From the NCBI GenBank assembly GCA_040507895.1, contig JBEVNX010000031.1, positions 1 through 39,686 of the forward strand: a DNA stretch of 39,686 nucleotides. The letters are read 5' to 3'. The notes beneath the pieces were generated by a model that saw nothing but the letters and a program-made list of their open reading frames with translations, did no database searches and was not told the origin of the DNA. The position numbers and the translations under genes were made by a program. This document shows, piece after piece, positions 19,143-26,219 of the stretch. Source of the stretch: JBEVNX01 sp040507895. Lineage in GTDB: Bacteria; Desulfobacterota; Binatia; JACPRU01. Position 1 is the first letter of the stretch. Each line of letters starts with the position of its first letter.

Positions 19143-20465
19143 CTAGGGTTGCGTCTCCGTTGCGCGATTGAACAAGCGCTGCACGATCGCTTCGTATTCG
19201 ACCGGAACCTGAGCCCGGCGAACCGCATCGTCTAGGCGCTGGTCTTCGGCCAGCCGACTCACGGGAGGCGCCGCTGAGTCGTCCTGACCGTCCCTCGACG
19301 GTTCGCCGCTGCGCAGCGCCTCGAGGTTGAGAGCGAACGATCCCGTTGTCTTGCCCGGTTCCTGGCGTTCTCCGAAGAGGCCGTCCTTGTCGCTTCCCGA
19401 GCCCGCACCCGCCCCGCCGCTGCCTGAGCCGCCGTCGTTCTTGGCACGGGGAGCGCGCGCCATCGAGGCGGAATTGCGCGGCCGGCCGCTCTCGACGCCC
19501 TGGAGAGCCTTCGGGACGTCTCCGCGGACGGCCGCCTGCGCGCGTCCCGGGTTCTCGGACTCGCGACCCCTCCCGGTCGAGGCAGGCGGCGGCGCTCCGG
19601 CGTTACCCTGTCCCGCGAAGCGAGCGGCATCGGCATCGGCAGGCGCAGAGCGCACGGGTCCGCCGTTGGACGCCATGCGGCGGCCGGCAATGGCGGGGCC
19701 GCCCCGCTCCCGATCGAGAGGCTGGGTCTTCTCCGGAATGTTCCCAGCGTAGTTTCGGGACGCTCGCGCGCCGAGGATCGCTTGACGAAGATCTTCGGGG
19801 AGGTCGCTCCAGAGCGACCAGGTCGGAGATCCCGAGCCGTCCGACGACGCGACCTCTTCGTCGGTGTCTTCCGCCTCCGGCGCGGCGGACTCCCCCGCGG
19901 CACTGAAAGGCCCGCCGCCGCCGTGGCCGCGGAGCGGTAGCTCCTGCGATGCCAGGAGCGCGAGGACCACGCTGAGCACGAAGAACCAGATGCTCTGGGG
20001 CGTGGCTCGTGGCTGAAGGCGACGGGGTTCCCAACGCGGCAGCAGCCCCAAGTTCTCGTGGAGCAGCACGTCCCAGAGCTTCGAGAGTCGCGCCTGCGCG
20101 GGCACCGAGGCGAGCGTCGCCAGTCGGTCCTGTAAGTCCGCTTGCCGATCGATTCTCAGCGCGACGCCGCTCTTCGGCATCCACGCGCGACGCGCTTTGC
20201 GAAGGCTCGCGGCTACGACGAAGGCGAGGAGCGAGAACACCCCCCACATGCCGAGCGCGAACTGCGTCTGCGACAACATGAACGCCAGGCCGACGAGCAG
20301 GGCGAACGCGAGCAGCAGTGCGCCACTCGCGACGAACACTGCGCGCTCGAGGACGAAGCGGTTGACACGCCGCCGTACACCCAACGTCTGTGCTTCGATC
20401 GATGCCAGAGCCCGGTCGACGGGGCTCGACACACGGGGGCGAAACGGCAGCGCGGCGTCGTGCAT
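19143..20465 (-). CDS. Unknown membrane protein with long disordered region, MoxR partner
   Basis: I do not recognise this 440-residue protein with certainty. It has two membrane helices near residues 43-65 and 70-88, a conserved-looking cytoplasmic block (GVALRIDRQADLQDRLATLASVP) and a third helix around 155-172. About 220 residues of Gly/Ser/Ala/Pro-rich disordered sequence follow, then a short C-terminal block (VPVEYEAIVQRLF). The helical hairpin, the block with IDR..DL.DRL and the Tyr-Glu C-terminal block vaguely recall DUF4175-type membrane proteins found next to MoxR genes; this is a guess. The stop is 15 bases before the MoxR start, and MoxR's Shine-Dalgarno lies in that gap, so the two are translated from one message and probably work together. 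Confidence 0.7.
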   Translation of the reverse strand: MHDAALPFRPRVSSPVDRALASIEAQTLGVRRRVNRFVLERAVFVASGALLLAFALLVGLAFMLSQTQFALGMWGVFSLLAFVVAASLRKARRAWMPKSGVALRIDRQADLQDRLATLASVPAQARLSKLWDVLLHENLGLLPRWEPRRLQPRATPQSIWFFVLSVVLALLASQELPLRGHGGGGPFSAAGESAAPEAEDTDEEVASSDGSGSPTWSLWSDLPEDLRQAILGARASRNYAGNIPEKTQPLDRERGGPAIAGRRMASNGGPVRSAPADADAARFAGQGNAGAPPPASTGRGRESENPGRAQAAVRGDVPKALQGVESGRPRNSASMARAPRAKNDGGSGSGGAGAGSGSDKDGLFGERQEPGKTTGSFALNLEALRSGEPSRDGQDDSAAPPVSRLAEDQRLDDAVRRAQVPVEYEAIVQRLFNRATETQP

Positions 20466-20560
20466 GAGCGTCTCTTGTCTACATAGGGAAGGGCCGCTTG
20501 CCGGTCAACGAGCCGGCGCCCGAGTTGGGAGCACAGCGACATCCTCGCGGATGGCGCGAT

Positions 20561-20589
20561 TTGAAAGCGCAACCACCGTGGGTTACGAT
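20561..20589 (+). promoter_or_regulatory. Putative sigma-70 promoter for the small protein/MBL gene pair
   Basis: TTGAAA (20561-20566) and TACGAT (20584-20589) are spaced by 17 bases in the 145-base divergent gap. The implied start site near 20596 leaves a short leader containing GAGGAGAGG just ahead of ATG 20611. Confidence 0.45.
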
Positions 20590-20610
20590 CTGCCGTCGCC
20601 GAGGAGAGGC

Positions 20611-20895
20611 ATGACGTCTGCGGACAAAGCGATCACCGAGCGGATCCTGAGCGCGTTACGCCCGTACGCCTCGAACTGGAGCGGGACCCTCGGGCGAGGC
20701 GACCTCGTGATTCCGCAGGCGGAAGTGCCGCGCCTCATTCGCGAGATCGTCAGCGCCGTGCAGGAGATCGTGGAGCGTCATGCCGAGGCGGCGGATCTCG
20801 AAGTCTTTCACACGCTGATGACCAGCCGCGGATCGCCGTCCATCCAGGATCAGGTCGCCGAGCTAAGGAAGCGATTCCTGATCCTGACGCGTTGA
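20611..20895 (+). CDS. Small protein of unknown function
   Basis: This 94-residue soluble protein begins MTSADKAITERILSALRPYA and is mostly helical by composition. A long amphipathic stretch (VPRLIREIVSAVQEIVERHA) is followed by a basic C-terminus ending KRFLILTR. I recognise no family. The ATG at 20611 has GAGGAGAGG directly upstream and a good promoter about 20 bases before that. The open frame continues upstream, but that part is only the complement of the neighbouring membrane-protein gene. Its stop overlaps the TTG start of the metallo-hydrolase (TTGA), so the two are translationally coupled and probably functionally linked. Confidence 0.65.
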   Translation: MTSADKAITERILSALRPYASNWSGTLGRGDLVIPQAEVPRLIREIVSAVQEIVERHAEAADLEVFHTLMTSRGSPSIQDQVAELRKRFLILTR

Positions 20896-21803
20896 GCTCA
20901 CCGGCAAAGTCGACTCGGCTCCTCACCCAGAGCCCTGGGGTCGACGCGGATTTCAGCATCGCGCGATACCTCGCGCACCTTGCTCGATCGAATCTCGCTC
21001 CGACACGTACGCCGCCACCTCAGCCCCGGCTGCGTGTCGGGCCCGGGGAGCTCGGCATCACGTTCATCGGTCATGCGACCGTGCTCATCGAGATGGACGG
21101 GGTCACGATACTCACCGACCCGGTGCTCTCGCAGCGGCTCTTCGTCGTGAAGCGCATCGTCGCCCCAGGCCTTCCCAGCGGTGGCCTCCCCGATATCGAC
21201 GTGGTCCTCGTCTCGCATGGCCACCACGACCACCTCGACGTCCCGACACATCGGCGGCTCCCGAAGCGCGAAACCATTGCGGTGGTGGCCGAGAACCTGG
21301 CCGACCTGGTGGATTCGGCAGGCTATACGCGGGTGGTCGAGCTCGGCTGGGGGAACGAGCTCGAGCACAAGGGGATCAAGATCACTGCGCTGGCCGTGAA
21401 CCACTGGGGGACGCGCGGCTTGTTTCCGGACCATCGCGGCTTCGCCGGGTTCCTTGTCGAGGGATCGTCGGGGCGGGTGTTCTTTCCAGGGGACACGGCA
21501 TACACGCCGCTTTTCCGCGAATACGGGGAGCGCTTCACGATCGACGTCGCGGTGCTGCCGATCGGAGCGTACCAACCGGCGTCGTTCCGTCGCGTGCACA
21601 TGAACCCGGAGGATGCATGGCAGGCGTTCGTCGATCTGCGCGCGCGATACCTTGTGCCGATTCACTGGGGAACCTTCGTGCTCTCCTACGAACCGCCGGA
21701 CGAGCCTCCGCGATGGATTCGGCGGCTCGCTCGGGAGGCCGGCCGAGAATCAGAGCTCGCGCTGCTCGAACATGGCCAGGGGCGCGTGTTCGCCGGTCGC
21801 TAG
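20892..21803 (+). CDS. MBL-fold metallo-hydrolase (NAPE-PLD/UlaG-like)
   Basis: This 303-residue metallo-beta-lactamase-fold hydrolase has the metal-binding motif SHGHHDHLD, preceded by the first strand TFIGHATVLIEMDGVTILTD. The later ligands are in LAVNHWGTRG, FFPGDTAYT and the C-terminal PIHWGTF. The order and wording (GHAT.L.....TD, H..HHDH, GDT.Y, HWGTF) match the subgroup that includes N-acyl-phosphatidylethanolamine phospholipase D and UlaG-type lactonases. A phosphodiesterase or lactonase activity is therefore likely, with unknown substrate. The start is TTG 20892, overlapping the stop of the small upstream gene by 4 bases; no better in-frame ATG precedes the first strand. Confidence 0.85.
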   Translation: MSSPAKSTRLLTQSPGVDADFSIARYLAHLARSNLAPTRTPPPQPRLRVGPGELGITFIGHATVLIEMDGVTILTDPVLSQRLFVVKRIVAPGLPSGGLPDIDVVLVSHGHHDHLDVPTHRRLPKRETIAVVAENLADLVDSAGYTRVVELGWGNELEHKGIKITALAVNHWGTRGLFPDHRGFAGFLVEGSSGRVFFPGDTAYTPLFREYGERFTIDVAVLPIGAYQPASFRRVHMNPEDAWQAFVDLRARYLVPIHWGTFVLSYEPPDEPPRWIRRLAREAGRESELALLEHGQGRVFAGR

Positions 21804-21824
21804 TCCCTTTGGAGTCGATGGCCG

Positions 21825-22496
21825 CTACGGCAAGGGAGCGGGGGGCGTAGCGACTACGTCGTCCGCCGTATCGGTCGAGGGACCGCCGGTATCGGGCCCG
21901 GTTGTTGCGCCCTGCGGTGGTGACGCAGGGCTCACGGGCGCCTGAGAGGTAGGGTGTGGCTCGCTCGGGGGAGCTTCCTCGACGGCCTCCGGTGGCAGTG
22001 TGCGGATTTCCTGCAGGCGCTCTTCGAGCTCGCGAACGTGGTCGAGCAACTCGCGGTTCTGCTCCCGGCCTCGGGCGAGCCGCCGCTGCAACGACGCGAG
22101 GAGGGCGCGAAGGCGTTCCGTCTCGCGCGCGAGGTCGCTGACTCGTTCGTAGGACCGGGAGGCCTCCTGCCGCAGCGCGCTCACGGCTTCGTTCAAAATC
22201 TCGAATTGACGATCGCGTCCCTCAAGCGATGCCGGCGGCGCTTGCAAGGATTGTGACGTCGGGGATCCCGAGGACGTCGCGTCCCCGCCGCCTTCGGCAG
22301 TTCCCCCGAGCGACGCTTCGGGCACTCCAGTCGCCGCAGGCGGCTCGGGCGGCTGTGTCGCGCGCACCACCGCGCTGGGCGCGGGACCTTGGAGCCCATC
22401 GTTGGGCGTGGCGACGCGCGCTCCGCCGCTGCCGCAGCCTGCGAGGTAGACCGCCGGCGCGGCCAAGAGCGCGGCGCGCGGGAAGCGGGCGAGCAT
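21825..22496 (-). CDS. Putative lipoprotein with periplasmic coiled coil
   Basis: The protein starts at ATG 22496 (MLARFPRAALLAAPAVYLAGC) with a type II signal peptide and a lipobox ending in LAGC, so it is probably lipid-anchored. An in-frame GTG at 22502 would add two residues. The mature protein has a Pro/Ala/Gly-rich linker and then about 75 residues of heptad-like sequence (LNEAVSALRQEASRSYERV through LLDHVRELEERLQEIR) that should form a coiled coil. It ends in a Pro/Glu/Ser-rich tail. No catalytic motif is visible, and a structural or scaffold role in the envelope is only a guess. The open frame above 22502 overlaps the methyltransferase end and lacks protein-like character. Confidence 0.65.
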   Translation of the reverse strand: MLARFPRAALLAAPAVYLAGCGSGGARVATPNDGLQGPAPSAVVRATQPPEPPAATGVPEASLGGTAEGGGDATSSGSPTSQSLQAPPASLEGRDRQFEILNEAVSALRQEASRSYERVSDLARETERLRALLASLQRRLARGREQNRELLDHVRELEERLQEIRTLPPEAVEEAPPSEPHPTSQAPVSPASPPQGATTGPDTGGPSTDTADDVVATPPAPLP

Positions 22497-22546
22497 TCTC
22501 ACGCGGTTCACAGGGAGACGCGCATTGCTATGCGAATCGCCGCCGT

Positions 22547-23224
22547 TTATCCAGAGTGACGAAACGTCCAAAGAAACAGCGGCTGGGGTCGACCATTCTC
22601 CCATTCACGCCGCGGCTCGCGCGCGCCTTCGAAGCCTCGGGCCCGCAGCGCAGCGAAGAACCGCGCGGCGTCCGAGCGAAACGCGTCCGTGAGATGAATT
22701 TCGCCACCGCGGCGCAGATGACGCTCGAGAAACTCGCCGAGCTTGTCATAGCTTCCGGGGTCGTAGACCAACTCCGCAGCCAGAATCAGGTCGAAGTCGC
22801 CGTCTAGCCCCTCGCGCGTGAAATCGATCTGCGCGCAGCGCACCCGGGCAAGCCGATTGTGCGCCGCGCTCGCGGCGGCAAACTCGAGCGCCGCCGCTTC
22901 CCGGTCGGCGCAGCAAACTTCCGCTCCGAGGGCGGCGGCGACGATTCCGGGCAACCCGAGGCCGCAGCCGAGATCGAGCACCCGGCGCCCAGCCAGCGAC
23001 CCTGCTTCGGCGAGCCGGCGGGCCAGTGCGATGGCACCGAGCCATAGGTGTGCCCAGTAGGGCGGCTCGGCGGCGACGTCGTCTCGGAGCAGCGCCTCGC
23101 GATCGACCAGGTCCTCGAGATGGCTCACGCGGTACAAGGAGACCGCGACGGTGCCGTGCGCGAACTCGACGAGCGAAGCGGGATAGCCGGCGATGTGGAT
23201 CGTGGTCGGCGTGAGTCGTTCCAT
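22547..23224 (-). CDS. Class I SAM-dependent methyltransferase, METTL20/ETF-beta lysine methyltransferase-like
   Basis: This 225-residue methyltransferase has SAM motif I VLDLGCGLGLPGI, the acidic end of motif II (CCADRE) and motif IV/post-I DLILAAELVYD. The stretch EPPYWAHLWLGAIALARRL before motif I and the (A/D)xxY-like AELVYD are typical of the methyltransferase-16 group. That group includes METTL20-type enzymes, which methylate lysines on electron-transfer flavoprotein beta in mitochondria and some bacteria. The window encodes two ETF-dependent acyl-CoA dehydrogenases, which makes that substrate plausible but not shown. The start at ATG 23224 fits the family N-terminus. The lipoprotein gene follows 50 bases downstream on the same strand. 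Confidence 0.8.
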   Translation of the reverse strand: MERLTPTTIHIAGYPASLVEFAHGTVAVSLYRVSHLEDLVDREALLRDDVAAEPPYWAHLWLGAIALARRLAEAGSLAGRRVLDLGCGLGLPGIVAAALGAEVCCADREAAALEFAAASAAHNRLARVRCAQIDFTREGLDGDFDLILAAELVYDPGSYDKLGEFLERHLRRGGEIHLTDAFRSDAARFFAALRARGFEGAREPRREWENGRPQPLFLWTFRHSG

Positions 23225-23370
23225 CGGCGGTGGAGGGCGGAGCGTCCCGCGAGGGTGCAGCCCTCTGAGCTATCAGGATCGGGCAGCGATCGTCACGAGT
23301 CCGCTCCGCACGCGCTCCAACGCCGAAGCTCTCTTGACCCCCGCGGTGGGCGTAGGGTACCGACCGAGGC

Positions 23371-23766
23371 GTGTTCCGTGTAGTCGATCTCAAGGTGGTG
23401 AGCATCGCGACCGAAGATCTCGATGAGTCGGTGGCGACGTTTCGCAAGAACTTCGGGTTCCCGGTGACACGCACCGCGGCTAGCCCTTCCGGCAAAACGC
23501 GAACGGTCGCTCTCGGCATCGGCGCCGCCGAGATAGAAATGGCGACGCCCGCCGGCGAAGGATCGCCGCTGGCGAGCTTTCTCGCGGAGCGCGGCCCGGG
23601 CCTCCATCAGCTGGTATTGGAGGTGGACGATGTCGCGGCGGCTGCGGCCGAGCTCGCGGCACGCGGCGTCGAAGTGAGCGTGAAGCCCGCCCCGGACGGG
23701 AAACCGACGGGCTTTCTCAGCACCGCGCAGACCCACGGGGTGCGGATCACGCTCGTCGAACGCTGA
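23371..23766 (+). CDS. VOC-family protein (glyoxalase/methylmalonyl-CoA epimerase-like)
   Basis: This 131-residue protein is the size of two beta-alpha-beta-beta-beta modules of the vicinal oxygen chelate fold. LKVVSIATEDLDESVATFRKN is followed by a short strand block (VALGIGAAEIEMATP), then GPGLHQLVLEVDDVAAAAAEL, the usual second-module beginning with a metal-ligand His. THGVRITLVE sits at the C-terminus. The layout recalls methylmalonyl-CoA epimerase, but I cannot confirm all metal ligands, so the activity is left open. The GTG start at 23371 is the first in the frame. A TTGACC at 23334-23339 upstream could be a -35 element but leaves almost no leader. It is divergent from the methyltransferase. 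Confidence 0.7.
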   Translation: MFRVVDLKVVSIATEDLDESVATFRKNFGFPVTRTAASPSGKTRTVALGIGAAEIEMATPAGEGSPLASFLAERGPGLHQLVLEVDDVAAAAAELAARGVEVSVKPAPDGKPTGFLSTAQTHGVRITLVER

Positions 23767-23783
23767 GATCGGTCACGGCCCAC

Positions 23784-24100
23784 ATGCTGTCCGGATCGCC
23801 GCTCGAGATCCTTTTCGATCTCGGCTCCGTCGCTCCGCACTGGCGTACGCGCTCGGACTGACGCTACTTCTCACAGCGGTGCTCGGGTGGTTCTACTTGC
23901 GCCTCGCTCCGACGCGCAGGCGCTTCGGCGGCGCTGTTCTGTTCCTGGCCATCGGTTTCGCCGCGGAAGCCGTGATCCGCTAGCTGCCACCCACCTGGAC
24001 GGTGGCGATGACGCTGCGTGCGGTCTCGCTGCTCGCCTTCTTGTTCGGGCTCGTGCGCACCCCTGTTCCGTTCCAACCCTTCCGTGGGCGGGCTGATTTC
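23784..24100 (+). pseudogene. Decayed membrane-protein gene
   Basis: A protein-like reading survives only across a frame change and a stop. ATG 23784 opens MLSGSPLEILFDLGS in one frame. From about 23822 another frame reads a basic start and two strongly hydrophobic helices (LGLTLLLTAVLGWFYLRLAP, then GGAVLFLAIGFAAEAVIR). After in-frame TAG 23981 the same frame resumes with a third (MTLRAVSLLAFLFGLVRT). Three consecutive helices of this kind are unlikely by chance in non-coding DNA. Beyond about 24070 the frame degrades; a charged helical reading in yet another frame runs to 24224. The topology could suit the N-terminal part of a mechanosensitive-channel-like protein, but this is only a guess. 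Sequencing errors are an alternative explanation. Confidence 0.45.
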
Positions 24101-24227
24101 GCGGACGATCGCGACACGACAGAGCGAGCTCCGCGAGCGGCGCGAGCAGACGGCGGCGGCGGAAAACGCCGAGCGGATCTCGAGGCGGTTGCTCGCTTCC
24201 ATGTGCACGATCTTCGGATTCTAGGGT

Positions 24228-24488
24228 TCAGGTCATCGCGGAGTCATCCCGGATCGTGCGCGCCGCAGATCCAGACGAGGCGACGGGATCCGCGGCTACC
24301 GCGTCGGATATTTCGGCAGGGCGGTCGTTCGATCGGGTGCGGATCTGGAGGCGTCCCGAAAGTGGCAGCGCGTCGAGCAGAACGTTGAGTGAGCCGTCCC
24401 GGTTGTCGAACGCGACGCCGACCCGAACCCACCGAGACCGTTCGTGGCCGTCGCTCTTCGACTCGTAGATCGCGTAGACGTCCTTCAT
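24228..24488 (-). CDS. Small conserved-looking protein of unknown function
   Basis: This 86-residue product begins with a coherent, protein-like block, MKDVYAIYESKSDGHERSRW, then VRVGVAFDNRDGSLNVLLDA and PLSGRLQIRTR. It looks like a compact beta-rich domain of about 52 residues with an unstructured tail. The pattern (W-R-G-AF-N-DGS-N--LDALP--G-L--R) is what I would expect of a conserved small domain, but I cannot name it. The ATG at 24488 has GAGGGGGT eight bases upstream. It lies 186 bases downstream of the sigma-54 activator on the same strand and may share its transcript. The spacer 24489-24674 holds no other recognisable feature. Confidence 0.7.
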   Translation of the reverse strand: MKDVYAIYESKSDGHERSRWVRVGVAFDNRDGSLNVLLDALPLSGRLQIRTRSNDRPAEISDAVAADPVASSGSAARTIRDDSAMT

Positions 24489-24674
24489 CGCTGACCCCCT
24501 CTACGATGGCTCGTGCGTTGGTCGAGGAAGCGAGACCGGCGCAACCTTTCGAGCCGACGACCGCGCCAACCAAGAAGGCGGGAAAGCGCAGATGCCGACT
24601 CATGCCTCTCAGGGCGTGTGCACGCAGTGTGCCGCTGCGGTTTCACCGCATCAGAGGCGGCACTAGCGGCGGCC

Positions 24675-26066
24675 TCACGGGATTTGCTTGGAGAAGGCCG
24701 GTTTGGAACCCGGGACCGCGCCGCCTTCGGGCGCCGCCGGCGGGCGTGGCTGCCCGATTGCGGTCGGTATCGAGATGCCGTGCCGCAGCATCCTGCGGTG
24801 GAGGCTCTGCCGGCTGAGACCCAGTATCCTGGCCGCGGCCATTTTGTTGCCTGCCGTCGAAGTGAGCGCGCGCAGGATGTGGGCGCGCTCGACGGCCTTC
24901 GCGGTGAGCAGCGGCTCGGCGGAAGTGCCCTGTGAATGCCTTGGTACGAGCCCGAGGTGGTGCGACACCACCCGTTCGCCCCCGGCAGCCAGAACCGCTA
25001 TCTCGATCGCGTGGCGAAGCTCGCGAATGTTGCCTGGCCAGTCATGCGCGAGCAGCGCGATCTTGGCGTCCTCTCCCAATGCAACGGTCGTCTTTGCCGA
25101 TCGTAGCGCCGCTCGCGCCACGAACAGCTCGGCCAGTGGCAGAATGTCCTCGCGCCGCTCGCGTAGCGGCGTGAGGTAAATCTCCGAGCCCCGCAAGCGG
25201 TAGAAGAGGTCGGCACGGAAGCGACCGTGGGCGATCTCGGTCGTCAGGTCGCGGTTCGTCGCCGCGGTGACACGGCAGGCGAGCGGTCTTGGCAGCGAGC
25301 TGCCGATGCGTCGCACGCAGTGCTCTTCGAGAAGCCGCAACAACTTCGCTTGCGTGGCGAGCGCCAACTCGCCGATCTCGTCGAGGAACACCGTGCCGTC
25401 GGATGCCGCCTCGAAGAGGCCAGCCCGGTCGGAAGCGGCGCCGGTAAAGGACCCGCGCGTATGTCCGAACAGCTCGCTCTCGACGATGCTTTCGGGAAGC
25501 TCGGCACAGTTGATGGCCAGGTACGGCCTATCGCGACGTCGGCCGAGCACGTGCACGCCGCGCGCAATCATTTCCTTGCCGGTGCCGGTCTCGCCGCAGA
25601 TCAGCACGGGAACCGAGGCATCGGCCAGGCGCCTCAGGCGCTCGAGCAGCGGCTGGGTTTCCAACCAGTCTCCGATCCAGCCGACGCACGGCCGCCGGCG
25701 GTCATCGAAGCCGAGCACCAGATGGTCGCCGACCTCGAGGACATTTCCACGGAGAAGCGCGCGGATCGCCGAGCCGAGCCCGTCGGTGGTGGCGAGCTCG
25801 CCCTCCACTTGATGGAGGACCGACCTTGCGACTAGCACCCCTCCTCGGGCGAGCGGCCGAAGCTCCGCGATGCGCCGGCGGAGCTCGCCTTCGACACTCG
25901 GAGGGTTGCGCGACCAAAGCGCATCGAGCGGCTCGTCTCCGAGGAGCTCGAACAGGCGATCGCCGAAGCAGCCGGTCGGCGTCGCCGCGAGCAGGAGATC
26001 GCAAAAGTCGCGGCGCAACTCGTGAGCCGCGCAAAGCGGAATCCAGCGAAAACATGGCTCGGCCAT
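24675..26066 (-). CDS. Sigma-54-dependent activator without receiver domain (GSFTGA variant)
   Basis: This 463-residue bacterial enhancer-binding protein has an AAA+ core with Walker A GETGTGKE (158-165), the sigma-54 contact loop as GSFTGA (205-210, Ser for the usual Ala), Walker B VFLDEIGE, and the arginine fingers in FRADLFYRL. A Fis-type helix-turn-helix (NKMAAARILGLSRQSLHRRM) is near the C-terminus. The first about 125 residues match no domain I can name; they lack a phosphorylatable aspartate site, so the input signal is unknown. It needs sigma-54 RNA polymerase and ATP hydrolysis to open promoters. The ATG at 26066 has no Shine-Dalgarno, and a sigma-54-like promoter lies only about 18 bases upstream. 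The response-regulator gene precedes it on the same strand. Confidence 0.93.
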   Translation of the reverse strand: MAEPCFRWIPLCAAHELRRDFCDLLLAATPTGCFGDRLFELLGDEPLDALWSRNPPSVEGELRRRIAELRPLARGGVLVARSVLHQVEGELATTDGLGSAIRALLRGNVLEVGDHLVLGFDDRRRPCVGWIGDWLETQPLLERLRRLADASVPVLICGETGTGKEMIARGVHVLGRRRDRPYLAINCAELPESIVESELFGHTRGSFTGAASDRAGLFEAASDGTVFLDEIGELALATQAKLLRLLEEHCVRRIGSSLPRPLACRVTAATNRDLTTEIAHGRFRADLFYRLRGSEIYLTPLRERREDILPLAELFVARAALRSAKTTVALGEDAKIALLAHDWPGNIRELRHAIEIAVLAAGGERVVSHHLGLVPRHSQGTSAEPLLTAKAVERAHILRALTSTAGNKMAAARILGLSRQSLHRRMLRHGISIPTAIGQPRPPAAPEGGAVPGSKPAFSKQIP

Positions 26067-26083
26067 TGGACGGAGATGGCCGA

Positions 26084-26099
26084 TGCGATTTACGTGCCG
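26084..26099 (-). promoter_or_regulatory. Putative sigma-54 (-24/-12) promoter
   Basis: On the minus strand CGGCACGTAAATCGCA matches the consensus TGGCACGNNNNTTGCW at all but two defined positions. The invariant GG (-24) and GC (-12) are at the exact spacing. It sits directly upstream of a sigma-54 activator gene, suggesting self-activation or activation by the neighbouring response regulator. The implied start site, near 26073, would leave a leader of only about 7 bases before ATG 26066. A 10-base palindrome, CCGTGCACGG (26097-26106), overlaps the -24 element. Confidence 0.5.
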
Positions 26100-26219
26100 T
26101 GCACGGGCCGATCCAGCGAGCAGAGCAAGTCGGCGAATACACTCGCGAGCGACGGCGGCCGGTGACGAGAGACGGCGCCGCGCGCGGCGCTGAAACAGCT
26201 CATTGCCTGAAACGCGCGA

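Noticed and set aside
23334..23362. TTGACC with a weak -10 before the VOC gene
   Set aside because: The -10 is poor, and the implied start site would be at the start codon; too weak to list as a promoter.
24490..24603. A minus-strand frame starting with a signal-peptide-like stretch just upstream of the small protein
   Set aside because: It runs into the small protein in another frame and soon becomes Arg-rich; the ribosome site is too close to its ATG.
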